A DNA stretch of 46,562 bases, from contig FCNA01000025.1 of NCBI GenBank assembly GCA_900018345.1, forward strand, positions 1 through 46,562. Direction: 5' to 3'. Below, piece by piece: positions 15,762-27,694 of the stretch. The notes beneath the pieces were generated by a model that saw only the letters and a program-made list of their open reading frames with translations, searched no databases and was not told the origin of the DNA. The translations under genes were made by a program, and so were the position numbers. Source of the stretch: Clostridiales bacterium CHKCI006 (lineage in GTDB: Bacteria > Bacillota_I > Bacilli_A > Erysipelotrichales > Coprobacillaceae). Position 1 is the stretch's first letter, and the number at the start of each line of letters is the position of its first letter.

Positions 15762-16453
15762 TCTTTTTCATGCGTTAAAATGGCTAGCGCATGGGACATC
15801 CAGCTTTCATCATATTGCTGCGTTAAAAAACGACAAGCCTGAACCTGACGAAATTGAGCAACAGCATAATACGCACTGGTCTCCTGATCGACAGCCTTAC
15901 ATCCCTCCTTCTTGTAGGCTTCGATTTTACGTGAGGTCAACCGATAGATGGCATCCGTTGTCCAGACGCGCCCGGTTTCATAAGCCAAAGCATTCTGCAA
16001 AATGTATTGCTGGCAGCGTCTGAACAGATCATTATCTGCATCAACATAACGTGTTGGAGCCATATAATGAAATGAAGTTCCTTCATCTCGTAAAGCACTG
16101 GAAACAAGTAATCCTGATGACAAATCAAGATTGAAGCAATGGCCATAAATCAAAACTTCCTTTACTCCCAACGCAGCTAAACGATCGATCGTTCCTGCGG
16201 CAATTGAAGCACATGCGTAAGGAAAAACATAGATCAATTGATGGAGCGCATCGTAATAAAAAGGGATTGTCGCAGTTTCTGTTGGAAAATCAAAGAGAAG
16301 ACGGAGATTAGAATAGGATAGGATCCTGTCTAAATCTTCTTGCCAGTAACTAACGATGGCTTTGGAAGCTTGTATCTCCACATCTATTTCATCACTTGCA
16401 TTAATAAAAGCAGTCTGACTAGAATCAAATTCGAATAAAGCTGTTTGATCCAT
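15758..16453 (-). CDS. Diverged nucleoside-phosphorylase-like protein
   Basis: A 231-residue paralogue of the gene just upstream: both share ALRDEGTSFHY, an APTR/APSR segment, a Trp-Thr-x-Asp-Ala motif and AVAQF. In this copy the glycine motif CGGAGVLN of the upstream protein is replaced by YGHCFNLD, and the VEMEAA phosphate/ribose-binding motif is replaced by VDQETSA. Reduced or changed catalysis is therefore likely. GGAGG precedes the ATG; the gene starts directly after the stop of the upstream one. It could be a regulatory partner or an enzyme with altered substrate; nothing in the sequence decides. Confidence 0.8.
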   Translation of the reverse strand: MDQTALFEFDSSQTAFINASDEIDVEIQASKAIVSYWQEDLDRILSYSNLRLLFDFPTETATIPFYYDALHQLIYVFPYACASIAAGTIDRLAALGVKEVLIYGHCFNLDLSSGLLVSSALRDEGTSFHYMAPTRYVDADNDLFRRCQQYILQNALAYETGRVWTTDAIYRLTSRKIEAYKKEGCKAVDQETSAYYAVAQFRQVQACRFLTQQYDESWMSHALAILTHEKD

Positions 16454-17230
16454 CTACTGTTCCTCCTTCCTTGTTTCACGTGAAACATCAACACAACTCA
16501 ATAAAAACTGTAGTAGTTCATAGCGAATCTCCTTTTGGGTATTCCACTGACGATTATCCCATTCCTCTCCACTCAAGGAATCACCACCATAGAAAATACC
16601 CGCAATCCGCATATCATAAAACTGAGCCACCGCAAATAAACCAGCTGCCTCCATTTCAACACATAAGCATCCTTCCTGACGTCTGTTAGCAACCTTTGCC
16701 TTTGTTTCACGATAAGCAGCGTCTATGGTCCAGGTCATCCCTTTGACATAAGGCAGTTTTTGCTGCTGTAACGCTTTCTCAATGGTCGCTAACGCCATTG
16801 GATCAGCCTGGATAATTCTTGAAGGGGCTGCATAATGAAAAGAAGTGCCTTCATCACGCAAAGCGCGGTCAGGTAATATCAAATGACCAACCGCTAAGTC
16901 ATTCAGCACACCTGCACCTCCACAATAATAGACTGTGCAGATTCCTAACGCACGCATCCATTCCACTTGGCTAGATACATTCGCGCCACTCACGCCTCCT
17001 AACATTAAGACGCGACGCTTGGCATGATCCACATATAGTGGCAACGGCAATGTCTGCCATCTTTCCGCTCTCATGATCTCCAGTTCAGGATGTTCTGCTA
17101 CATAACGCTCGATCGCATCACGAAAAAAACAAATGAACCCAATATATCCATGTAGACAATCCTGATTCTTGATATCAAATAACGACAATCCGGTATCAGG
17201 ATCAAAATCAAGTAAAGCGATAGGTTCCAC
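16454..17230 (-). CDS. Nucleoside phosphorylase family protein (uridine phosphorylase-like)
   Basis: A 258-residue phosphorylase superfamily protein that probably splits a nucleoside with phosphate or water. It carries a Gly-rich motif CGGAGVLNDL, the RDEGTSFHYAAPSR segment, and CLCVEMEAAGLFAVAQF, where VEMEAA is the conserved purine/ribose-contacting motif. DSLSGEEWD near the C terminus holds the Asp that contacts the base. The start is a GTG at 17230, with AGGAG about 12 bases upstream, which is loose; a later start is possible. A parS site is read as VSRET near the C terminus. Confidence 0.87.
   Translation of the reverse strand: MEPIALLDFDPDTGLSLFDIKNQDCLHGYIGFICFFRDAIERYVAEHPELEIMRAERWQTLPLPLYVDHAKRRVLMLGGVSGANVSSQVEWMRALGICTVYYCGGAGVLNDLAVGHLILPDRALRDEGTSFHYAAPSRIIQADPMALATIEKALQQQKLPYVKGMTWTIDAAYRETKAKVANRRQEGCLCVEMEAAGLFAVAQFYDMRIAGIFYGGDSLSGEEWDNRQWNTQKEIRYELLQFLLSCVDVSRETRKEEQ
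16472..16487. promoter_or_regulatory. parS site 5 (3' end of the phosphorylase gene)
   Basis: Perfect TGTTTCACGTGAAACA within the last codons of the phosphorylase gene, translated as VSRET, immediately before the ribosome binding site of the next gene. Confidence 0.94.
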
Positions 17231-17308
17231 TTTCTCATCCCACTCCTTAAATATTGATATAATTATTGATTAATTCAAAGCCTCGATCATTATTGAAATT
17301 TTCATTGA

Positions 17309-18079
17309 TTAGATATAATGCATACGCAAACAGAAATTCAGGATACCATCATCGACATTCGCATCTGTAATATAGGTCGACTGGGCTTTTAAAGCATCAC
17401 AGGCATTTCCCATTGCGACACAAGTCCATAATGCAGGATCAAAGACATCCAGATCATTATCATCATCTCCAAATACCACCACATCCTCTAATGGGGCATT
17501 GAGGATGTTCATCATTTGCATCAGTCCTTGCTTTTTATGATCCGGCTGGATCATCGTATACGTCTTTTGAAATAAGAACCCCTTTAGATCAGGAAAAGCC
17601 CTTAAATCAAAAGTCGTGCTCGCATAATAGATCTTATAAAAAGAGGCAACCTGATGATAATCAAAAGAAGGCTCAAGATGATAGACCGTGGGTTCCTGAC
17701 GCTTGCCGACTTGTTGGAGAAAAAGGTCATTTGAAGCATAAACCGCTTCACTGTCATCCAAGGCAATCAGAAAACCAATCTTTAATTCAGTAAGTTGATC
17801 TAAGAGCTGAATACATTGTGCTTTAGGTAATGGAATATTCTGTACAAGTTTCCCATGAATGACTAGATCATTTCCACCATTACATATCATATGTTGCATA
17901 CCGAGCTCCTGACGTACTTTCTCAGCTTTATAATGTGCTCTTCCTGTATTCAATGCTACAAAATGACCGGCAGCCATTAAACGATGAAGACAGTCGATGG
18001 CAGATGGTACCATCACTCCTGTACGCATATTTGTTAGCGTACCATCTACATCAAAGAAAAAATATTTAGGTTTCATCAT
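17309..18079 (-). CDS. Cof-type HAD phosphatase
   Basis: A 256-residue haloacid-dehalogenase hydrolase of the IIB (Cof) subgroup, which dephosphorylates sugar phosphates or cofactors. Motif I is FFDVDGTLT (about residues 8-16), motif II lies in ALNTGRAHY, a Lys is in TMIQPDHKKQ, and motif IV is VVFGDDDNDLDVF. Either of two adjacent ATGs (18079 or 18076) follows GAGGAATA. It lies after gyrA, separated from it by a terminator, so it should have its own transcript. Substrate not predictable. Confidence 0.9.
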   Translation of the reverse strand: MMKPKYFFFDVDGTLTNMRTGVMVPSAIDCLHRLMAAGHFVALNTGRAHYKAEKVRQELGMQHMICNGGNDLVIHGKLVQNIPLPKAQCIQLLDQLTELKIGFLIALDDSEAVYASNDLFLQQVGKRQEPTVYHLEPSFDYHQVASFYKIYYASTTFDLRAFPDLKGFLFQKTYTMIQPDHKKQGLMQMMNILNAPLEDVVVFGDDDNDLDVFDPALWTCVAMGNACDALKAQSTYITDANVDDGILNFCLRMHYI

Positions 18080-18099
18080 TATTCCTCGCTTATTGATTC

Positions 18100-18126
18100 A
18101 AAAAAATAGCTGGATCTCCGGCTATT
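18100..18126 (-). terminator. Terminator after gyrA
   Basis: AATAGC pairs with GCTATT (18121-18126 and 18105-18110), with an inner GGA/TCC, followed on the minus strand by TTTTTTT. It overlaps the gyrA stop codon. Confidence 0.75.
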
Positions 18127-20599
18127 ATTCATCACTAACCGATGTTTCTGCTTCTGTTTCTTCTTCGCCTTTCTCAACGACTTCTACCGTAGCGACCTTC
18201 TGAGCATCCAGGACACGAATCAGTTTCACACCCTGGGTATTACGTCCGGACATCTTTACCTGTTCCATCGGCAAGCGGATCACGATACCGTCATCGGTAA
18301 TGATCATCAGATCTTCATCACCATTTACCGCACGTAAAGCCACGATCTTACCATTTTTATCCGTCGTATTCAGCGTCTTCACGCCCTTACCACCACGATT
18401 TGATTCACGGTAAGATTCAATACCTGACATCTTGCCATAACCTTTTTCTGTCACGACCAGAATCAGTTTTCCTTCACGATTGGTTGTCATACCAATGACT
18501 TCACTGCCATCCACATTGATGCCCTTGACACCGGCAGCCGTACGCCCCATTGGACGTACCTGATTCTCATTGAAACGAACCAGTTTTCCATTGGAGGCAG
18601 CAATCAGAATCTGATCATCCCCACTTGTCAGCTTAACCGATACGAGTTCATCATCCTCTTTTAAAGATAAGGCAATCTTACCGGATTGACGGATGTTTTC
18701 AAATTCGGAAATATCAACCCGTTTAACCAGTCCTTGTTTAGTGACAAAGAAGAGATAGAAATGCGCATCTCCGTCACGTATTTCATCTGGATGAATAGAG
18801 ATCATGGATTTGACTGTCTCGCCATCATCCAAGTTCAACAAGTTGACCACCGGCAGTCCTTTCGAAGTTCGACTATATTCCGGAATCGTATAGCCACGCA
18901 AACGGTAAACCTTCCCATAGTTAGTAAAGAAGAGAATATCATCATGGGTCGACATATGCAGCATCTGATCCACAATGTCATCCTCATTGGTGCTCATGCC
19001 TTTGATTCCACGTCCACCGCGATTTTGCAGCTTATAAGTATCGACGGGCATTCTTTTTACATAACCATTCGTTGTCAAAGAAATAATCACATCATCGACA
19101 GGAATCAGATCCTCATCTTCCAGATCAAAAGTTCCCTGAATGATCTCCGTTCGACGCGGATCGGCGTACTTGCTTTTTAATTCCAGCAATTCTTCCTTGA
19201 TGATAGCCAGAATTCTATTCTTATTGGCCAGAATATCACGTAAGTCCTTAATGACTTCCATGATACTGTTGTATTCATTAATGATCTTTTCACGTTCCAA
19301 ACCAGCTAAACGTTGCAGTTGCATCTCACGGATCGCTTTGGCCTGACGATCACTTAAGTGGAACTCATCCATCAAGCGCTGCTGAATGATCTCCGTTGTA
19401 CGGCTTGAACGAATTAAATTGATGATGGCATCAATGTTATCCAGCGCAATCTTTAACCCCTCTAAGATATGGGCACGATCTTCCGCTCTTTTTAGATCAA
19501 ACTGGGTACGACGATAAATCACTTCTTCCTGATGTTTCAGGTAAACGGAAATCAGATCCAGCAAGGTTAAGGTCTTTGGCTCATTATTGATCAGTGCGAT
19601 CATGTTGACACCAAAGGTCGTCTGCATGGCCGTCAGTTTATACAGCTGATTCAGGATGACTTCAGGCTGCACATCTTTACGCAGTTCGATGACAATGCGA
19701 ATCCCTTCACGACTGGATTCATCGCGAAGATCCGTAATTCCCTCGATATTCTTTTCACGCACATGCTCGGCAATCTTTTCGATCAACCGTGCCTTATTGA
19801 CCTGATATGGAATCTCGGTCACGATGATCGCCTTTTTACCGCCATGAATATCAACGATTTCTGATTTCGCGCGCATGATTACAAGACCATTTCCTGTCTC
19901 ATACGCTTTGCGGATCGCCGAACGTCCTAAGATATAAGCCCCGGTTGGAAAGTCGGGTCCAGGTAAGTAATTGTCCATCAGTTCCTGAACCGTAATATCC
20001 GGGTTATCGGCATAGGCCAGCACCGCATCAATGACCTCACCTAAATTATGCGGCGGGATGTTGGTCGCCATTCCGACAGCGATCCCCGTCGTTCCATTGA
20101 CTAACAGGTTTGGAAAACGCGAAGGCAAAACAACGGGTTCTTTTTCTTCACCATCATAGTTATCCTGAAAATCAATGGTATCTTTATTAATATCTCTGAC
20201 CATTTCCATGGCCAGTTTGGACATACGGGCCTCGGTATAACGTTGGGCCGCTGCTCCGTCACCGTCAATCGATCCGAAGTTACCATGTCCATCCACTAAC
20301 ATATATCGGTAGGAGAAATCCTGAGCCATACGTACTAAAGCATCATAGATGGATGAATCCCCGTGAGGGTGATATTTACCCATGACTTCTCCGACAATAC
20401 GTGCTGATTTCTTATACGCCTTATCGCTATGCGCCCCCAGCTCATTCATCCCGTAAACAATACGGCGCTGAACCGGTTTTAAGCCGTCTCTGGCATCAGG
20501 CAAGGCACGCTGAACGATAACGGACATCGCATAGTCAATAAAGGCTTTTTGCATCGTATCCGATATATTAACTTGTTTTATTCCTCTTTCTTCTTCCAT
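18125..20599 (-). CDS. gyrA: DNA gyrase subunit A
   Basis: Supercoiling topoisomerase subunit, 824 residues. The catalytic Tyr is in [11 protein letters not shown] (about residue 124), after the quinolone-region helix [17 protein letters not shown]. The C-terminal beta-pinwheel starts with a GyrA box written QNRGGRG instead of the common QRRGGRG. An acidic tail ([14 protein letters not shown]) ends the protein. AAGGAG precedes the ATG. It follows gyrB in the same leftward run, 24 bases away. Confidence 0.98.
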   Translation of the reverse strand: MEEERGIKQVNISDTMQKAFIDYAMSVIVQRALPDARDGLKPVQRRIVYGMNELGAHSDKAYKKSARIVGEVMGKYHPHGDSSIYDALVRMAQDFSYRYMLVDGHGNFGSIDGDGAAAQRYTEARMSKLAMEMVRDINKDTIDFQDNYDGEEKEPVVLPSRFPNLLVNGTTGIAVGMATNIPPHNLGEVIDAVLAYADNPDITVQELMDNYLPGPDFPTGAYILGRSAIRKAYETGNGLVIMRAKSEIVDIHGGKKAIIVTEIPYQVNKARLIEKIAEHVREKNIEGITDLRDESSREGIRIVIELRKDVQPEVILNQLYKLTAMQTTFGVNMIALINNEPKTLTLLDLISVYLKHQEEVIYRRTQFDLKRAEDRAHILEGLKIALDNIDAIINLIRSSRTTEIIQQRLMDEFHLSDRQAKAIREMQLQRLAGLEREKIINEYNSIMEVIKDLRDILANKNRILAIIKEELLELKSKYADPRRTEIIQGTFDLEDEDLIPVDDVIISLTTNGYVKRMPVDTYKLQNRGGRGIKGMSTNEDDIVDQMLHMSTHDDILFFTNYGKVYRLRGYTIPEYSRTSKGLPVVNLLNLDDGETVKSMISIHPDEIRDGDAHFYLFFVTKQGLVKRVDISEFENIRQSGKIALSLKEDDELVSVKLTSGDDQILIAASNGKLVRFNENQVRPMGRTAAGVKGINVDGSEVIGMTTNREGKLILVVTEKGYGKMSGIESYRESNRGGKGVKTLNTTDKNGKIVALRAVNGDEDLMIITDDGIVIRLPMEQVKMSGRNTQGVKLIRVLDAQKVATVEVVEKGEEETEAETSVSDE

Positions 20600-20623
20600 T
20601 ACTGAACTCCTTCCCTGCCCTGA

Positions 20624-23645
<3,022 letters not shown>

Positions 23646-23649
<4 letters not shown>

Positions 23650-23855
23650 TGCGTTACCTGAAACTGCTCGCCAAGCCCTTCCACCAAGTCACCTGGATAA
23701 AGCTTACGACCACGCCGTAATTCAGCTTGTCCATTGACGCTAAATTCGCCAGCCTGAATTTTGATTTTCGCCTCACTTCCACTATCTGCTAAACCAGTCA
23801 GCTTGACCAGTTGTCCCAGCGTGATATAAGGCGTATTGATTGCAACCTGTTTCAT
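23646..23855 (-). CDS. yaaA: S4-domain RNA-binding protein YaaA
   Basis: A small S4-like protein of 69 residues, MKQVAINTPYITLGQLVK onward, with the S4 pattern IKIQAGEFSVNGQAELRRGRKLYPGD. In Bacillus this gene stands between dnaN and recF, as here. The frame is open further upstream to 24002, but GGAGGAGGTG lies just before the ATG at 23855 and a promoter lies behind it, so the short form is right. S4 domains bind structured RNA; the partner in this case is not known. Confidence 0.93.
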
Positions 23856-23882
23856 GCGCACACCTCCTCCAAGTTTAACTCT

Positions 23883-23891
23883 ATTATAGCA
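23883..23891 (-). promoter_or_regulatory. Extended -10 promoter of the yaaA-recF-gyrB-gyrA run
   Basis: The minus strand reads TGCTATAAT, a perfect TATAAT with extended -10 TG, 28 bases before the yaaA start. The -35 is weak. The rest of the yaaA-dnaN spacer holds a possible stem of GGCTTAT with ATAAGCGCC before a T run (minus strand, near 23929-23983), which may end dnaN transcription. Confidence 0.6.
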
Positions 23892-24015
23892 TATTTTTAA
23901 CATAAAACATAGCCAAAATGATAAAAAAAGGCGCTTATGGCATGTTTTCGACCTAATAAGAGGTAGACTATACCTATAAGCCAAAAACGTCACAAACGCC
24001 AAATTTTAAAGATTT

Positions 24016-25128
24016 TTAATAAGTTCTTACCGGCAGTACCAATTGCAGCAGGCTTTCATCATCGATACTTTGAATAATAAAAGGCTGCATGGATCCTGTA
24101 AAGAGGATCTTGATCTTGCTGTCGGCAATCGCCCGGATCGCATCGCTTACATATTTTGAACTGAAGGAAATCTCTAATGGTTCGCCTTTAAAGAAGGCCG
24201 ATTCGATTTCTTCTTCAACCGATCCAATGGCCTGAGACTTACTGGAAATGATGACATGGTCAGAATCTAATGAAAGCTTGACGATATTGTTGCCATCGCT
24301 AGCTAACAGACTGGCACGATCGATGGCGCCTAAAAGATCATGCGAATCCACACGAAGATCATAGGCAAATTCAGTTGGCACTAAACGCGTGGTATCCGGG
24401 AAAGAACCATCGATCAGACGGGTCTGGATCATGACCTGATTGAGTGCGAAGAGAATCTTACGATCGGAAACATAAATATCAATATCTTCGACCTTTTCAA
24501 TAATACGTCCGATCTCAGTCAGACTCTTGGCAGGAATCGTAATATTAAATTTTAATTTCGGATCGATTTCGATCGTCTTACGCGCTAAACGATAGGAATC
24601 TGTTGCAATACAATTCAGGATCCCCTGATCTGCTTTAAAATTGACACCAGTTAAAATTGGCCGGTTTTCTTTATCGCTGGTCGCAAAAACGGTTTGGTTG
24701 ATAATGGTCTTAAGAATCAAAGAATCCATTTTGAAATGTTCACCCTGGCGATTAAGATCAATGCGCGGGTAATCAATGGCTTTGATCCCGTTCAGGTTGA
24801 ATTCACTGTGCTCTCCTTTGATCTGTGTCAAGGTACCATCCAGCATTTGGATATCAATGAATTCCGATTCGATCTTACGAATGATCTCTGAAATATAATG
24901 CGCTGTCAAGACAACAGAACCTGGTTTGACGATTTCAAGGATATCATCGTTTTTAGAGATGATCGTTTCGATCGAGATATCTGAATCACTTCCGGTCAAG
25001 ATCAGTGCCTCTTCCGTTAATTCAAATTTGATACCTGTTAAAACGGGTAAGGGACTTTTATTGGAAACCGCACGTGAAACCTTATTCAGCGCGTTCAAAA
25101 GTTCCGTTCTTAAAATTCTAAATTGCAT
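24016..25128 (-). CDS. dnaN: DNA polymerase III beta sliding clamp
   Basis: The processivity clamp, 370 residues, with three repeated clamp domains. Signatures are the opening MQFRILRTELLNALNKVSRAVS, the central ATDSYRLARK and the C-terminal VLPVRTY in the expected places. AAAGGAG precedes the ATG. It follows dnaA, separated by a spacer full of DnaA boxes. Length is normal. Confidence 0.98.
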   Translation of the reverse strand: MQFRILRTELLNALNKVSRAVSNKSPLPVLTGIKFELTEEALILTGSDSDISIETIISKNDDILEIVKPGSVVLTAHYISEIIRKIESEFIDIQMLDGTLTQIKGEHSEFNLNGIKAIDYPRIDLNRQGEHFKMDSLILKTIINQTVFATSDKENRPILTGVNFKADQGILNCIATDSYRLARKTIEIDPKLKFNITIPAKSLTEIGRIIEKVEDIDIYVSDRKILFALNQVMIQTRLIDGSFPDTTRLVPTEFAYDLRVDSHDLLGAIDRASLLASDGNNIVKLSLDSDHVIISSKSQAIGSVEEEIESAFFKGEPLEISFSSKYVSDAIRAIADSKIKILFTGSMQPFIIQSIDDESLLQLVLPVRTY

Positions 25129-25295
25129 GTTTTAGGACTCCTTTTCTTATTTTTTATATATCTTTCTTTTTAATTATCATTATTATTAGGGATTGTGGAT
25201 ATGTGGAAAACGTGAAAAAGAATGACAAACAGATGAAAAATCTCAAAAATAGCCTGTGGAAAACAGGTGGAAAGATGTGGATAACCTGTGGAAAA
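25129..25295. other. oriC part 1: DnaA boxes between dnaA and dnaN
   Basis: Five DnaA-box-like 9-mers in the same orientation: TGTGGATAT (25194-25202), TGTGGAAAA (25202-25210, 25255-25263, 25287-25295) and the perfect TGTGGATAA (25276-25284). An AT-rich tract (25141-25188) borders them on the dnaN side. This matches the arrangement of the unwinding half of a Bacillus-type origin. The boxes vary from one another; only one is perfect. Confidence 0.88.
25174..25188 (-). other. DnaA-trio element of oriC
   Basis: On the minus strand, after the box ATATCCACA and the short GC element ATCCC, the sequence reads TAA-TAA-TAA-TGA-TAA and then becomes AT-rich. This is the order DnaA box, GC stretch, trios and AT-rich region described for Bacillus origins, where DnaA loads on single-stranded trios. 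Confidence 0.7.
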
Positions 25296-26636
25296 CTACT
25301 TCAGCATATCCTTGATCTCCACAATGGCTTCCCGATACTTCGGGTCTTTCTTAAGCATTCTGCTGACCTTATCGCAAGCGGTCATGACGGTCGAATGATC
25401 TCTGCCGCCAAATTCCTCCCCTATTTTAATATAGGACATATTTAAGAGGTCGCGGATCAGATACATAGAGATATGACGTGCCATCGCGATATTGGACATG
25501 CGGCTTTTACTGACAAGCTGGGCCAAAGACAGGTTGTAATATTCTGCAACGGTCTTTTTGATCTTATCAGCTGTCAGTTTTCCGGTTGTTGTAATGGTCA
25601 CTTTACTATCATCTTTGAATGCTTCGAGGGCCAGGTTCATCGTGATGCGGGAGGCATTTTCAAAGATGGAAAAATAAATCAGACGGTTGAGCTGACCTTC
25701 CAGGACACGGACATCACTGGAATACTTATTGGCCATAAATACCAGTACCTCTTCATCAAAATTCTCAATATCGACATTTTGAATCTCCATTTTCTTTTTA
25801 AGGATGGCCAGTGCAGTTTCAAATTCAGGCGGATCGACGCTGACGCTAAGCCCTGATGAAAAGCGACTGACAAGACGGTTCTCTAGTCCGGCAAGGTCCT
25901 GAGGCATCCGGTCAGCCGTTAAAACGATCTGTTTTTTATTGGAAATCATGTGGTTAAAGATATGGAAGAAGACCTCATGGGACTTTTCTTTACCACTTAA
26001 GAACTGAATATCATCTACAAGCAGGATATCCAAACTGCGATATTTTTCGTTGAAATCATCAATTTTTCCGTTTTTAATAGAGTTGACGTATTCATTGACG
26101 AAATCCATACACTGGATGTACATGACGGCGAGATCTTTATGATGTTCCTTAATATAATGACCGATAGCATTGATCAGATGCGTCTTGCCTAGTCCGGAAT
26201 TCCCGTAAATAAAAAGCGGGTTAAAAGACTGTCCCGGGTTGATGGCCGTCGCGAGACTGGCTGCCTGGGCAATTTTGTTTGAGTCACCGACCACAAACTG
26301 ATCGAAGACAAAATTATCGATGAGGTTGTCTTTGATTTCAATGAGGGGTTTTTGGGCCTGTTTTTTTTCTTCTTCGCGCTTCGCCAGGGCATCCTGTGTC
26401 AGAATCTCGACTTCATATTGCTGCGTAGTGACCTGTTTCAGGGCTTCAATGATGAGATCCAGGCGGTTGCGAAGCACAACGTCTCCAAATTGGGTTTCTA
26501 CAACGATGCGCGCTTTTCCCTGGCCGATATAAGCGAGCTTGGAATTGGCGTAGAACGTCTCAAAGGCGACATTGTCATTAATTTGTGATTGGATATAAGC
26601 CAGACATTGGCTCCAGATTTTATCATATTCGTTCAT
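25296..26636 (-). CDS. dnaA: Replication initiator DnaA
   Basis: DnaA, 446 residues. Domain I (residues 1-80) is followed by a linker, then the AAA+ domain with Walker A GNSGLGKT, Walker B LLVDDIQFLSGKE, sensor ILTADRMP and the arginine motif GLENRLVSRF. C-terminal domain IV carries the box-binding signature FGGRDHSTVMTACDKV. GGGGTG precedes the ATG. DnaA boxes flank the gene on both sides, consistent with autoregulation. Confidence 0.98.
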   Translation of the reverse strand: MNEYDKIWSQCLAYIQSQINDNVAFETFYANSKLAYIGQGKARIVVETQFGDVVLRNRLDLIIEALKQVTTQQYEVEILTQDALAKREEEKKQAQKPLIEIKDNLIDNFVFDQFVVGDSNKIAQAASLATAINPGQSFNPLFIYGNSGLGKTHLINAIGHYIKEHHKDLAVMYIQCMDFVNEYVNSIKNGKIDDFNEKYRSLDILLVDDIQFLSGKEKSHEVFFHIFNHMISNKKQIVLTADRMPQDLAGLENRLVSRFSSGLSVSVDPPEFETALAILKKKMEIQNVDIENFDEEVLVFMANKYSSDVRVLEGQLNRLIYFSIFENASRITMNLALEAFKDDSKVTITTTGKLTADKIKKTVAEYYNLSLAQLVSKSRMSNIAMARHISMYLIRDLLNMSYIKIGEEFGGRDHSTVMTACDKVSRMLKKDPKYREAIVEIKDMLK

Positions 26637-27064
26637 AGAGACACCCCTTCAACCTATATTATAATAAAAAACGGTGGAAAAAACTATACCCAAGCGAAAA
26701 TTTATCCACCATGCGCAAAGTGCAGAAGCCTAAAATTGTGGATAAGTAGTGAGAATTTAACGTCATAGTGGAAAATTTAACGGAAATAGTATGCTTTTTA
26801 ACGCAATTTTTAAGACTTTTCCACAAAAGTTATCCACATCCTTTCAACATGGTGGAAAATAAAGAAGTAATCCACTGTGGAGAAATGTGGATAACTAGGC
26901 TTTTCAACCCTCTTTCCGCAGTCTTTTTCCACATCAAAAGAAATGATAAATTCAGTAAAAATCAGGTTTTCCCACAGTTGTGGAAAACTTTTATCAGCAT
27001 CTGTGTAAAACCATGTGGATAAATGAAAAATGACGTTATTCTCAATGTTTTTTCATTTTATTTA
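26637..27064. other. oriC part 2: DnaA-box cluster between dnaA and rpmH
   Basis: Four perfect DnaA boxes: TGTGGATAA at 26737-26745, 26886-26894 and 27014-27022, and TTATCCACA at 26830-26838. There are near matches at 26702-26710 (TTATCCACC), 26817-26825 (TTTTCCACA) and 26877-26885 (TGTGGAGAA). Boxes lie in both orientations. No gene is contained here. This is the upstream half of the bipartite origin and also the dnaA regulatory region. Confidence 0.9.
26658..26663 (-). promoter_or_regulatory. -10 element of dnaA
   Basis: A perfect TATAAT on the minus strand, about 22 bases before the dnaA start codon. No good -35 box is seen. A degenerate TGGATAAA-type DnaA box lies 40 bases upstream, where DnaA could repress. 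Confidence 0.5.
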
Positions 27065-27093
27065 TTGACTTTACAGGGCAATTAAGCTAAAAT
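27065..27093 (+). promoter_or_regulatory. Promoter of rpmH-rnpA-yidC-jag
   Basis: TTGACT (27065-27070), a 17-base spacer and TAAAAT (27088-27093). It is the first rightward promoter after the DnaA-box cluster. Confidence 0.8.
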
Positions 27094-27148
27094 AGTAAAG
27101 CATATGTTTTACTGTGTATAAAAAATCAAAAATGGAGGTAAAAGAAAT

Positions 27149-27283
27149 ATGAAAAGAACATATCAGCCAAATAAAAGAAGACGTCAAAGAAAATTAGGCT
27201 TCAGAGCTAGAATGGCTACTGTTGGTGGTAGAAGGGTTTTAGCACGTCGCCGTCAAAAAGGAAGAAAAGTTTTATCTGCTTAA
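27149..27283 (+). CDS. rpmH: 50S ribosomal protein L34
   Basis: A 44-residue protein reading [19 protein letters not shown]... and ending GRKVLSA, the full L34 sequence pattern. GGAGG lies 12 bases before the ATG and AAAGAAAT is nearer. It is at the standard location between dnaA and rnpA. Too short for a minimum ORF length filter but certain. Confidence 0.98.
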   Translation: MKRTYQPNKRRRQRKLGFRARMATVGGRRVLARRRQKGRKVLSA

Positions 27284-27284
27284 T

Positions 27285-27312
27285 AAAAAACCCACTTTAT
27301 GTGGTTTTTTTT
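27285..27312 (+). terminator. Attenuator-like hairpin between rpmH and rnpA
   Basis: AAACCCAC pairs with GTGGTTT with one bulged C, followed by a run of eight T. It could reduce read-through from rpmH to rnpA, giving more L34 than RNase P protein. Confidence 0.65.
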
Positions 27313-27325
27313 CTAGGAAAAGGAA

Positions 27326-27694
27326 ATGAAAAAAGCTTTCAGAGTTAAACGAAACGAAGATTTTCAAAAAATTATTCAGGCAAAACATAGCGTAGCGTGT
27401 AAGGAATTCGTTTTATACACCTTGCAAAATGAGTACCAGCATATGAGAATCGGATTTTCGGTTAGTAAGAAACTCGGTAAGGCGGTCCAACGCAACAGGA
27501 TCAAACGTCAGACAAGAGAAATGGCTCGGGCTGTCTTTGAACTGGATCAGCCTTACGATTATGTGCTGATTGTGCGCAAAGGTTTTTTAGAGCAGGATTA
27601 TCAACAAAATCTGGCTAGCCTTAAAAAATTGTATTTACGCATACAACGCTTAATTCAGAAAAAGGAGAATACGAATGGGATTAAAAAGCCGTAG
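27326..27694 (+). CDS. rnpA: Ribonuclease P protein component
   Basis: The protein subunit of RNase P, 122 residues. The RNR motif is seen in LGKAVQRNRIKRQTRE (about residues 52-68), with FSVSKKLG before it. AAAAGGAA precedes the ATG. It overlaps the start of yidC by 20 bases, so the two are translationally coupled. Length and order match Bacillus. Confidence 0.97.
   Translation: MKKAFRVKRNEDFQKIIQAKHSVACKEFVLYTLQNEYQHMRIGFSVSKKLGKAVQRNRIKRQTREMARAVFELDQPYDYVLIVRKGFLEQDYQQNLASLKKLYLRIQRLIQKKENTNGIKKP

Noticed and set aside
23856-24002. Longer N terminus of YaaA
   Set aside because: It has no similarity to the S4 family and lies over the promoter; GGAGGAGGTG marks the ATG at 23855.
25069-25084. 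A possible sixth parS site in dnaN (AACCGCACGTGAAACC)
   Set aside because: The right half-site is nearly intact but five of the first five positions of the left half differ, so the palindrome is lost; not a ParB site by the consensus.
26768-27022. An 84-residue plus-strand frame in the DnaA-box cluster
   Set aside because: It is made of DnaA-box sequence and AT-rich DNA with no ribosome binding site, and no protein pattern.
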